From: Podocnemis expansa
Lineage: Eukaryota; Chordata; Testudines; Podocnemididae
DNA length: 64,000 nucleotides
Assembly: GCA_007922195.1 (NCBI GenBank)
Contig: ML681963.1
Coordinates: forward strand, 138,421,298-138,485,297
Reading direction: 5' to 3'
Below, in pieces: positions 26,548-36,423 of this stretch. The notes below the pieces were generated by a model. It did not search any database, was not told where the DNA came from, and worked only from the letters and a program-made list of their open reading frames with translations. Position numbers and translations under genes: made by a program. How positions within the stretch are numbered: position 1 is the first letter of the stretch; each line of letters starts with the position of its first letter.

Positions 26548-27219
26548 CTCACTAAAACAAACAAGGAGTCCTGTGGTACTTAAAGACTAACACATTTATT
26601 TATTGCATAAGCTTCTGTGGGAGAAATACCACTTCATCAGACACTTGAAGATGAGGGAATTTACAGAATGGGAGGAAACAAGTGCAGGGAAGTGTAAGTC
26701 ATGGGATCAGGTCACACTGTAACAGCAAATCAAAGTCATTGCTAAGATTCAAACACTGGGGAACAGCATATAGAGGAAGATGAGGCCAAATCACCTGTTG
26801 TAATGAGAAAAAAAAATCCAAAGTCCCTATTAAACCTTGAAGCAATGCAGTCAAATTTAAAAATAAATTTGATCTCTTTAGCTTCTCTTTGAAACCTTGA
26901 TCTGGTATTCATCTGTGTGAGTACAGCAATTAGTAAATTGTCAATAGAGTGATCAGAAAGACTGAAATGCTGACCCACTGGTTTTAGAATGTTGTGATTT
27001 CTGATGTTAGATTTGTGCCCATTTACTCTTGTGCGCAGAGACTGTCCTGTTTGAATCTTAACTGCTTTGATTTGCTGTTTCAGTGTGACCTGATCCCATG
27101 ACTTACACTTCCCTGCATTATTTCCTCCCATTCTGCAAGTTCCCCCATCTTCAAAGTGTCCCCATGAAAGCTCATGCAATAAATAAATTTGTTAGTCTTT
27201 AAGTGCCACAGGACTCTTT
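26548..27219 (-). mobile_element. Penelope-like element, 5'-truncated, with inverted pLTR arms
   Basis: The minus-strand tail 26548-26740 and the plus-strand tail 27060-27219 are the same sequence in opposite orientations (shared words GTGACCTGATCCCATGACTT, AATAAATTTGTTAGTC, GTGCCACAGGACTC). They enclose a degraded endonuclease ORF. Inverted pLTR copies flanking a 5'-truncated body are a known hallmark of Penelope-like retroelements. Confidence 0.75.
26742..27075 (-). pseudogene. Penelope-type GIY-YIG endonuclease C-terminus
   Basis: Minus-strand frame with QTGQSLRTRVNGHKSNIRN, KPVGQHFSLSDHS and, near the end, KFIFKFD and FNRDFGFF. These are the conserved order and residues of the C-terminal GIY-YIG nuclease of Penelope-like elements (T-G-x-S-L-R-x-R, H of the second helix, the F-N/L-N-R-D end). 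The N-terminal GIY part and the whole reverse transcriptase are missing. The frame continues upstream into the inverted pLTR arm, which is not coding. Confidence 0.7.
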
Positions 27220-27870
27220 GGCTATGTCTACACTGGCAAAGTTATTTTGAAATAGCTATTTTGAAATAACTATGCCGATATTAATTTGAAATAATAATTC
27301 TGAAAAAGTGAGTCTTCACAAGACTCCTTTTTCGAAATAAAACAGGAATTAGTATTTCGACTGAGAAAGTCTACATTGGATTCTCTAATTCAAAATGGAT
27401 CTCTCCCCCCCTGGACAGGTTTCCCCACCTGGGGAGGGATGCCCCCACCGGGGCAGCCAGGGAACCCAGCAGGGCTGCATTCCCTGCTGGGGCAGCCAGG
27501 GAACCCTGGAACAGTCAGGGAACCCCATCAGTGCAGTACTCCCCACCAGGGCAGCCAGGAAACAGGGGTGTTGCTTTGCCCTCCAGGCATGCTAATCTGC
27601 CCCCTCAGCCACCCCATTCAGGTTGGGGGGGTAGCAGGGGGCAGGAGACCAATTGGGCTCGGAGACGCTTGCGGGGCACCACAAGCAGCTCTGAGCCTGA
27701 GCGGGCTCCTAGCCCCCTGCTATCCCCCTCAACCTGAATGGGGGGGGACCTGGGGGGCAGATCAGCATGCCTGGGGTGCGAAGCAACACCCCTGTTCCCT
27801 GGCTGCCCTGGCGGGAAGCACAGCCCTGCCGGGGATCCCTGGCTGTGCCAAGGTTCCCTGGCTGCCCTGC
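27220..27870. mobile_element. Palindromic TIR element with GC-rich core (E3), right arm missing
   Basis: Begins GGCTATGTCTACACTGGC, with an AT-rich arm of TTTTGAAATA and TTTCGAAATAA words to about 27390. The GC-rich core (27405-27868) is a hairpin centred near 27677: ATTCAGGTTGGGGGGG at 27616 is mirrored by CCCCCTCAACCTGAAT at 27727, and the outer words GGCATGCTAATCTGCC and GCAGATCAGCATGCC also pair. The right AT-rich arm and TIR are absent. The sequence passes abruptly into a hAT fragment. Confidence 0.7.
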
Positions 27871-27990
27871 ACTGAAACCATTTCAAACAACAATATTGCA
27901 AATATCAATAATGATAGTGTTGTTGCAGACTGCAGGAAATAGCTTTAGGGGCCGCATGCACCCACGAGCCACATGTTTGAGACCTCTGGG
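27871..27990. mobile_element. hAT fragment of the TTTGAGACC family
   Basis: Matches the right part of the complete copy at 55957-56144: ATTGCAAATATCAATAATGA, AATAGCTTTAGGGG, and the end TTTGAGACCTCTGGGG. The left TIR is missing. Confidence 0.7.
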
Positions 27991-28550
27991 GTAGAGTGTG
28001 GGGGATATGAAATCCAGACATATGTCCAAGCGCTACAACTCCACTTCCTTTGCCTACAGCCAAATACATTTCTTCCTGCTTACGAGGTGTCATCTCATAC
28101 TGGATTACCTGAGTGACTGGTGCATCTTTGGTGTGCAATCTAAAAAATATGGTATGAAAAAATCTATACTGCACAGTATCAAAGGTATAGATAGGAGTGA
28201 AAGAACAGCTTGGTGGGATTATTAAAGAGATAGGCTAAATGTTACCATGATTGTGAGTTCTTTTGCAAGAAGAGATGCAGTGTTTCTGCAGACACTCCAC
28301 TTCAGTTTTCCATTGTATGAATTGAAACAGGAACACAAGGGAAGTAGGTTTTTAATGAATGAATGAATGAAACTACTTAGCCTCATTCATGCTGAATAGC
28401 TCCCTGGAAAGAGGAAACATTTATCTGAAATGCCCAGAATTATCAGACAGGGAGTGGTGGGCGTTGGCAGGTGGTGTGGACTACAGAGGAAGAGGCAGAA
28501 AATCTTTTCAGAGTCAGCACAGCCAGACTGACAACTCTAATATGTAGCCT
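27991..28550. other. No recognised feature
   Basis: Short frames only. A four-copy GAAT run lies at 28354. Confidence 0.4.
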
Positions 28551-28552
28551 GC

Positions 28553-28822
28553 TCTACACTAGGGTTAAGGTGGTATAACTATGTTGCCTCAGGGGTGTGA
28601 AAAATACACACCCGAGAGTGACACAGTTACACCAACCCAACCCACAGTGTAGAGACAACACTGGGGCTATAGAAAAATTCTCTCATCCACCTAGCCACCG
28701 CCTCTTGGGGAGATGGTTTACCTATACCAATGAGAGAACCTCTCCTGTTAGCATGTATGGTGCCCCCCACTGAAGGTCTACAGCTGCACTGATGCAGCAT
28801 TTTAAAAGTAGACAAGCCCTAG
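28553..28822. mobile_element. TIR-type DNA element
   Basis: Left TCTACACTAGGGTTAAGG and right AAAGTAGACAAGCCCTAG are imperfect inverted ends. The interior GTGACACAGTTACACCAACC is typical of sauropsid non-autonomous DNA elements. It has no ORF. Confidence 0.45.
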
Positions 28823-31065
28823 GTCAGTGTGAGGAACTGAAAGACAGAGAGGATTTGAAAAGCAGAGATCCTGACAAGCCCTACCGGGGTTCCATCAGCC
28901 CAATCACGAGCTTTCAGGGCCTCAGCAGCACTCTGGCCCTCCTGCAGAGCATTTGCTTTCATCAGTCCCATGGGCTCTGTACATGGAGAGGGGGCTGAGA
29001 GGAGGAAAGCCCTTCAAAGTTCCCTCTTTGGCCATGACTGCATTCCAGGTTGCTATAACCAGAACAAGTCTTGCCTCATACATGTCAGTATTTTATACCA
29101 TTCTGATGTGCTATTATGCCCATATTCGTTAGTAAAGACTTTGATAGCAAGGACGCTTACTGACCCCCCTAAAGAAGTCAGCCCTTATATCTCCCTCCCC
29201 CATCCCAAGCAGCCAGAGCTGACGCTACACATGGTTTTCTTTTCCTCAGAAGGCCAGGACTGATGCTGCCTCTCAGGTCATACTGAGACCACAGTCTTGA
29301 AGATTCAAGTCATCACTGGGCATGATAAACAGGGAGATAAGCCACATGCACTTTCCATACTATTTGCTTAACTGTTAAGGCCCTGGTTTGCCCTGACTGC
29401 CAGCCAAATGAATGCTGTGGAGGGAAAAACTGCATTTGTTTGCCATCTCTGAAGAGTTAATTCAGTTCCTAGAGTCTCTATTTCAACTCCCTTTTGATAG
29501 TTCCACTTGACAAACAGCCCATTATTCACTCCCCCCTTCCTGTGCAGCGGCAGAGAGCAGGAACTACGACACAAGCTGTGCTGATATTCCAGTACAATTT
29601 ATTGGCAGACTGGACATCGGCCACAAGGAATGCACTCCCCAAAGTTGCTCAACAAGAACAAAGAATTGTTTGTGCCAGCTGTCACCAACGCAAGCTGCTT
29701 GGCTAATCAGCATCATCATCCCAGGATGAGAAATACCAGGGTTCCTACTGGAAGCAACAAAGATTTCAGCAGCCATAATGGTCACTATTGTCTAGAAATA
29801 GAGTGCAGACCCATGACCCTTTGCTATGTTCCAATCCATGCTTCCAGTCTTCACCCCTTAAAACACCCACAGACTTTCCATTCCCCCCCTAAGTGCAAAT
29901 GAGAAGCAATGAGAAATCCCACAAAATTCCTCACAGGAACATTGTTCAGCTGGTTTACCGGAAAGAAATACAATTCTCTACTGCAGGCAAACCACCTCCT
30001 TCTTTTTCCCTTGAGGAAGAAGAACAACAGCATGGCAAAAAAATACCAAGCCAGCCCCCCCCCGGTACCCTAACACTCAATAAGATACCAAAGGGGTTTG
30101 GCCAGGAACATCCTGAATTCAACAAAATAATTGTTCCAAGACATTTAGGTCTAAAACCAAATCAATAAGATTAAGAAACCTCTCCCATAAAAAGAAGACA
30201 AATCTAAGGTCATGAAGCAAAGGTTCCATTATGATCTCATCAAAAAGAGGTAGGTTGCCCTAAATTATGGTCCAGAAGAAGGGATAAAGTTCATGTAATT
30301 GCACTATCCAGGCTGATCATTCTGTCCTCATTCTGGTCTCATTCCTTCATACTAACTTAATAGCAACAAAATAATATGTTATGCTACTGAAATACCTATT
30401 CTGTTCTACCTAGGCCTTTATATCCTGGCTTTATTCAGTTCTAATCCAGCTGGTGGACGAACAGAAAAAGACATTAGTAACAAATAAAAAAAACAACCCA
30501 CAACGTTCCCCCCGCAGTCTGAAGAATGTAAAGCTTGACTGCTTAAGAGGAGCGTGGCTCAGGCCCTCAGGTGGTGTAAATGATTTAGCTCCAGTGAAGC
30601 TATGCTGATTTATACCAGCTAAGGGCCTGGCCTTCCTAAAGCGTTTTTAAAAACCACTGTCTCTGCTAAAGTTTAGTTTGAGTATCTACTTTCTAAAAGC
30701 AACCCCTGTACCATGTTTACAGTGGATGAAATGTTCTTCATTTCCTATTGTGAAGTGTTGTACAGCTTTGACTGCTGTCAAATGGCTGCCACGCCAGCAC
30801 TTGACATTTTTGAACAAGGGTACAAGAAAAGGGCTAGGCTGTGGGTGAAAATCTTCAGCAAAGTGATATAGTAGCATATCCCTAAAATCTCAACAGATAC
30901 ACCCAAATGACTCTGGAAAGCCACCACCAGTTCTAACAACAGCTTGTTGACTACAGCTTTGTGCAGTTTGGGTGACAAGCAAACAAGTTTAGCATTTTGT
31001 AGAGAAGCAGAGAAAGGGCTTCTGACTCCAGATTAAGAATGGGGGATGGGGGGAGAGGGTCAGGA
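28823..31065. other. No gene recognised
   Basis: No convincing exon on either strand. 30570-30630 contains the old-repeat words GATTTAGCTCCAGTGAAGC and TGATTTATACCAGCTAAGG. Confidence 0.4.
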
Positions 31066-31069
31066 AGCC

Positions 31070-31612
31070 GCACTCTGCTTCAAGTTTCCTGTGTGACTTG
31101 TTCCAAGCCACTCAACTTCTCTGTGCCTTCATTTTCCCATCTACAAAATGAGGATAATATACATTTCCCTATGTCAGAGGCAGGGGCATTGCTGCCCCGG
31201 GAGGAACCTGGGACCATGCCCCAGGCCCTGCCCCCGGCCCGCAGGCCCCGCCCTCTAGCCGGGGTCAGGGCCGGAAGCTGCCACGGGCAGCTGGGCCCTG
31301 CATCTCTAGCTGGGGACGGGGCTGCCGAGGCTGCGGGCAGCTGGGCCCTGGATCCCTGGCTGGGGACGGGCCCAGGAGCAGCTTCAGCGGTCGAGCCCCG
31401 GATCCCCAGCTGGGGAGGGGGCTGCCGTGGCCGCAGGTGGCTGGGCCCCAGATCTCCCGCCCAGTCGGGCCAGAGACCCAGGGGGCCCACCAGACCCAGG
31501 GCACCGGCGCTGGGATTTGGGGCACGTGACCTGGGTGCCCAGCGCCAGCGACGTACCTGGTCAGAGGATAAATTGATTAATGTTTGTAAAGTGCTTTGAG
31601 AAGCACAGCTGG
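31070..31612 (+). repeat. MIR SINE, interrupted by a hAT element
   Basis: The left part reads CTGTGTGACTTGTTCCAAGC, CTTCTCTGTGCCTTC and ATCTACAAAATGAGGATAAT. The right part resumes at 31560 with TAATGTTTGTAAAGTGCTTTG. Together they give a nearly continuous MIR core split by 31181-31559. Confidence 0.8.
31181..31559. mobile_element. hAT-type non-autonomous element with exact 8-bp TSD
   Basis: Ends CAGGGGCATTGCTG and CAGCGACGTACCTG are inverted repeats. GTCAGAGG is duplicated exactly at 31173-31180 and 31560-31567. The interior is GC-rich and tandemly repetitive (GCTGGGCCC, GGATCCC, GCTGGGGACGGG units of roughly 50 bp). Overlapping frames of about 185 codons on both strands reflect this composition. 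The same units recur at 56700-57150. Confidence 0.85.
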
Positions 31613-32784
31613 AAGTTGCTACAGGACTATAAACCATAATGGACTACATACTTAGCCTTGATTTAACTGGAGCTACCCCTAAATATACAAGCTGAGGAAT
31701 AGGGCCAATGATTTCCAACTTCATCCCTAACACAAAAATATTTAACCATAAAAATATGAAAAATATTGTAAACAGCAAAAAGAGAACATTGGCCAAATGT
31801 GTGTAGGTGGAAGGGCGATGAAGAATGGGCACAAAACTCCAGCTACATTCTTTTTCTGTGATATCACAACAAAACACTTCCCTTAATGGCAGGAGGTCAG
31901 ATTTTCATTTTTCTCTAAAAAATGAAATCTTGTGAAAAGTTAAATGATGATGCCACTAAAAATACAACTGGGGCCTTCTCTTAAAAACAAGGAACGTGTT
32001 AGGAGGACACAGTGTACTGCAATTTTTTAGCATATGTCACAATGTTACTTCCCAAGCAAGGGAATGAAGAAGTTTGAAGTAACTAACCAATTTGCAGGAT
32101 TTAATTGTACTAATGTGTTTTCATGATAGTAGATGGCTGGGATGATGTTTAATAAGACATGATGTCTTGCACCTCAAAGCTGATGGCTGAAATACAGCAG
32201 AGGTCTGCAGTGACTTTTAGAAGGCTGAATGATAATTTATGGTGACTTTAGTCCAGTTAATAATGGACAAATGTTCACACTGCAAAATTCACCACCAAAG
32301 TTAGCAATTATTTGTTACCTCAGCTAAAGAGACAATGATTGAATTAGCATGGAGGCAGGACTACCCTCTCATCCTTAGAACACAAATCTGGGTTAGGACT
32401 AAGGCCCATTAGCAGGGCAAGCATGGGAAAGTTTATACTTACAGCCTGTGATATAACTAACCTGTGAATAAATAAGAGGACAGTCTCTCAGCACATTTCT
32501 CCGGCATTAAACCTGGTGTTTAAAAAAGACTATCATTCTGAGTGTCATAGTCTTGGATAAGGTTTTTGCTAGTATGTTCCCACATAGATGCAGAGGAATA
32601 GACAACTACCAAAACTTATTAGCCAAAGCTGCCCTCCGTAGGAAAGAGGTGAAACAACAACTTTGAGAGATTGCCTTACGTGCTGAAACTCAAAGGGGGT
32701 GGGTGAATTTACCAGAATGTGCTCTGCCTCCCCCAGTTCACTTCACTAGTGTTATTACTTAGTGTTATCTCTGACTAATTTCCT
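31613..32784. other. No recognised feature
   Basis: AT-rich, short frames only. Confidence 0.4.
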
Positions 32785-33110
32785 CTAGATTCATACATTC
32801 TAAGGCCAGAAGGGACTATGGTGATTGTCCCGTCTGACCTCCTGTAGTACACAGAAATTAGGACTTCACCAAAATCATTCCAGTCCTGTTTGAACTACAG
32901 TGTATCTTTCTGAAAACTCCAATCTTGATTTTAAAACTGCCAAGGATGAAGAATCCACCACAACCCTTATTAAATTGTTCCAATGGTTAATAATCCTCAC
33001 CGTTCAAAACGTACACCTTATTTCCAGCCTGGATTAATTTCACTTCAACTTCTAGCCACTGGATGTTTTCATACTTTTAAATCCTATACTGAAGGGTCAG
33101 TTGGCATGAG
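32785..33110 (-). mobile_element. CR1 LINE 3' part, left of DIRS copy A
   Basis: Starts near AAGGCCAGAAGGGACTATGG and continues through CCAATCTTGATTTTAAAACTG, AATCCACCACAACCCTTATT, CAATGGTTAATAATCCTCAC and AGCCACTGGATGTTTTC. It stops at the DIRS terminus and resumes beyond 37935. Confidence 0.85.
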
Positions 33111-33218
33111 GAGGTTACTTACCTGTAACCGGTGTTCTTTGAGAGGTGTTGCTCCTGGCCATTCCCCTGTAGGTGTCTGCACGCCCCGTGCATGGCACAC
33201 CAGAATTTTTTCCCCTTA

Positions 33219-33636
33219 GGCTGTGTTCACACACACAGGGTTATTTCGAAACAAGTTGTGTCGAAACAACTTGTTTCGAAACAACACCTTATTTCGAAAT
33301 ATCTTATTTCGACTTAACAAAATGTTAATTCGAAATAAGAAAAAAAGCGGGAAACGAAATAGCAAGTTCACTGTGTGAACATGCTATTTCGTTACCCCTG
33401 GGGGTGAGCCGCTGCTGGCTCACCCTGCAGCCCCAGAAAGGGGGCTGCAGGCACCAGCAGGGGGTGAGCCGCTGTGGGGTGGCTCAGCCCCCCTGCCAGA
33501 GCTGCCCCCAGACCCCGCCGGCGGGTCGGGGGCGCGGGGCTGAGCCGCCAGCCCGGGCTGCTCCCCCGACCCCGCCGGCGGGTCCGGGGCGCGGGGCTGA
33601 GCCGGCAGCCCGGGCTGGTCCCCCGACCCCGCCAGT
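33219..33636. mobile_element. Half of a palindromic TIR element (E4) in DIRS copy A
   Basis: Starts GGCTGTGTTCACACACAC, with an arm of TTTCGAAACAA and TTTCGAAATA words. The hairpin TAGCAAGTTCACTGTGTGAA with CATGCTATTTCG (33360-33393) follows, then a GC-rich core with two to three copies of a unit of about 65 bp containing CCCGACCCCGCC and GGCGCGGGGCTGAGCC. It ends abruptly at DIRS coding sequence, without the mirrored arm or second TIR. Confidence 0.75.
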
Positions 33637-34255
33637 ATGACTTTGGCTTTCTCCTCCTTTATCCTCTGCAACACCCTGGGAACTAACGGCGTTGGCGGAA
33701 AGACGTATAGCAGGCTGTCCGACCACGGAACCTCGAAGGCGTCCGCCCTCAAACCCGGGCTGAGCCCCCTGAAAGAACAGAACTCTTGGCACTCGTTGTT
33801 GAGTTCCAAAGCAAACAGATCCAGTCAGGGATGACCCCCACCTCCAGAAGAGGGCCTCCACCACTTCCTGGTGGAGAGACCACTCGTGTGACATAAACCT
33901 CCTGCTGAGGTCACCTACTAGGCAATTCTGGAGGCCCGGGACATACGATGCTACTGGACGTATTCCGTGTCGAATACAGAACTCCCAAAGGTCCATGGCC
34001 TCCTGACAGAGTTGCCTCGAGCAGGTGCCCCCGTTTGTTGATGTAAAACATTGCTGCGGTATTGTCTGTCCGCACGGAGACTGTCCGCCCACAGAGGCGT
34101 TCCCAAAACATCACACACGCCAGGCGCACCGCTCTTAGCTCCTTGGCGTTGATGTGCAAGAGGGAGTCCCTCTTCTCCCACAGACTTTGAGTCTTGAGAT
34201 GGCCCACATGCGCACCCCAGCCTTTGTCTGAGGCATCCGTCGTCAGGTGAACCAA
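33637..34255 (-). pseudogene. DIRS copy A RNase H domain and linker
   Basis: The minus-strand frame begins VHLTTDASDKGWGAHVG, then LLHINAKELRAVRLAC and VRTDNTAAMFYINKRG. These are the D-E-D positions of a DIRS/Ty3-type RNase H and are all present. It is in the same frame as the upstream RT but separated by an in-frame TGA (34268-34270). Downstream, frame changes occur near 34090, and a peptide with PRVLQRIKEEKAKVIL runs into the nested E4 element at 33636, where the recombinase domain should begin. Confidence 0.8.
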
Positions 34256-34267
34256 AGGCTGAGGGAG

Positions 34268-35164
34268 TCAGAAGGGAACCCCTGAGCATAGGTTTAGCTC
34301 GCAACTCCACCAGCTCAGGGTCTCTAATACTGACGCCGGCACAGTGACCATTGTGTCCAAACTGTCTTTTGCTGGGCGGAACACACTCGACAGCCACAAC
34401 TGGAGCGGGCGCATCTGGAGGCGGGCGTGGCTGACCACAAACGTACATGCTGCCATGAGGCCCAACAAGCGAAGGCACTCTTTGGCAGAGGCGAGAGGGA
34501 ACCTCGTCAAGGAGTCTACAGCCCACCTGGTCACCTGGAAATGGGAGGTCGGGAGGCTCGCTCTTAGGGACACCAAGTCCAGGATAACACCTATAAACTC
34601 TATCCACTGTGTGGGAAGTAACACCAACTTCTGAGCGTTCACCAAGAGACCCAGGCGATCGAACAGGAACTGTATCATCGATAACCGGGACCGCACCTCC
34701 TGCTCCGAATGGCCTGTGATCAACCAGTCTTCGAGGTATGGAAAAAGGGCGACCCCTTGCCTCCTGAGGAAGGCTGCCACCACTGCCAGGCATTTTGTGA
34801 ACACCCGAGGCACCGCGGAAAGCCCGAATGGGAGCACGGTGAACTGCAGATGCCTCTGGCCCACCACGAAGCGCAGAAGCTTCCTGTGCCATCGGTGGAT
34901 TGCAATACGAAAATACGCATCCTGTAGATCGAGGGCGGTGTACCAATCACCTGGATCCAGAGAGGGCACAATCGAGGAGAGGGAAACCATGAGGAACCGA
35001 ATTTTCCGAAGAAAGCAGTTGAGGCGCCGCAAGTCCAGAATAGGTCGCAGACCCCCTTTCACCTTCAGGATAAGGAAATACCGGGAGTAGAAGCCTTTGC
35101 CCCTTTGGTTGTGCGGGACCTCCTCCACAGCCCCTTTATGGAGCAGTGTCTGGACCTCCTCCAT
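34268..35164 (-). pseudogene. DIRS copy A reverse transcriptase
   Basis: 298-codon open frame with RT landmarks in order: KGFYSRYFLILKVKGGLRP and ILDLRRLN (fingers), DWYTALDLQDAYFRI (first catalytic Asp region), FTVLPFGLSAVPRVFTK (motif B), then FPYLEDWLI, where DIRS elements have YLDD. The first Asp of the active-site pair is Glu. Motif D/E and thumb-like sequence follow. An in-frame TAG lies just upstream (35171-35173), so the original pol frame extended into 35174-35488. This copy is therefore inactive. Confidence 0.88.
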
Positions 35165-35173
35165 TAGCAGCTG

Positions 35174-36423
35174 CTAGTGCATGGGATCCTTCGGAACGGA
35201 ATGTAACGCTGGTGGGGCCAGTGGGGGTAACAAAGAAAATTGGAGGGAATAGCCCTCCTGAATTGTCCTGAGCACCCATCGGTCTGATGTAATGTTGCAC
35301 CACTTTGACATGTAACGGGAGAGTCTGTTGGTAAATAAGGGAATCTCTGGATTCTTAGGGATTGGTAGGTCACCCCGGGGCTGACTTTCAAAAGTTCTTT
35401 TTCTGACCCGCCTGCTGCTGTGTACCCCCCTGGCCACTAGGCTGGCGACCAGTGGATCTGCGGCCACCTCTATTCCTTCGCCTATCATTGCCCAGACAGC
35501 GGTGAAAGGGCCGCGGGGGCAGTAGCGGCTGAAAGGGCTTCCTCTGAATCGCTGGAGTGTGGAGCCCCAGTGATTTAATTAAAGCCCGAGAGTCCTTCAA
35601 AGTCTGTAGGCGGGAGTCCATCTGCTGTGAAAACAGCTCAGGACCTTCAAAAGGAAGGTCCTGAATCATGACCTGGACCTCCGGCGGCAGACCCGATGCT
35701 TGCAACCATGAGCGTCACTGCATCGTAACCCCGGAAGCCATGGCATGGGCCGCCGCATCTGCTGCATACAAGGCCGATTGCAACAGTGGCTTGGAAACTA
35801 CTTTGCCCTCCTTAATCAAGGCCGACAAGGCCGCCCTAGAGTCCTGCTCTAACGAGTCCGAAAATTTCTCTAGGGCTGACCACGCATTAAACATGTATCT
35901 GCTGAGGGGTGCAGGGGAGTTGGCTTCCCTCTCGACAGTACCGACCTTGGTATCGGAGGGGTTGGGTCCGGGGCCTTTGAGGCCGAATGACCAGTCAGCT
36001 CCTGCACTGCCGCAAAAGCCTCCGGCATAGATGGCAGCAGAATGTCCTCCTCTAAAATATCCCTAGTGGGAGAGGAGACCGAAGCCGGGCTGTGTTGACA
36101 CTCCCTCTGAACCTGCACCTAGGGAGGGGATCGGTAGCGAGTCGGGCCAACTAGGCTCTGACCAGCATCCTTCTGGCATGCTGACCCACGTGGTGGAGAA
36201 TGCCCTTTATCCACCTTCTTCCTCTTCGACGGCACTGGGCACAATGAACGGCGCCGTGATTCTGGGTGCGGCTTGGTATGGCCGGATTTCAGCGTCAATG
36301 ACGGTGCCGAAGACGCTGGTGCACTCCGCACCGACAGTGCCGTGCTCAAACCTGACTCTCCGGGGGCTGGGTGCAGAGCCTCCTCCATCAGGTGGAGTTT
36401 TAATCTCTGGACTCTGTCTTTCT
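35174..36423 (-). pseudogene. DIRS copy A gag and gag-pol linker
   Basis: Discontinuous minus-strand frames. Upstream (35870-36423) they are Ser/Pro-rich with a KRKKVDKGHSPPRG basic stretch. In the middle, 35388-35705, is PPEVQVMIQDLPFEGPELF, the conserved gag segment of vertebrate DIRS elements, then an Arg/Gly/Gln-rich end (RRRNRGGRRS). The pol linker GYSLQFSLLPP at 35174-35488 follows. Several frame changes and stops are present. Confidence 0.7.

Noticed and set aside
28354..28370. Short GAAT repeat and similar short homopolymers as CRISPR or satellite
   Set aside because: Too short and without spacers; ordinary microsatellite.
31039..31637. Two overlapping frames of about 185 codons on opposite strands
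   Set aside because: Composition artefact of GC-rich tandem units in a hAT element inserted in a MIR.
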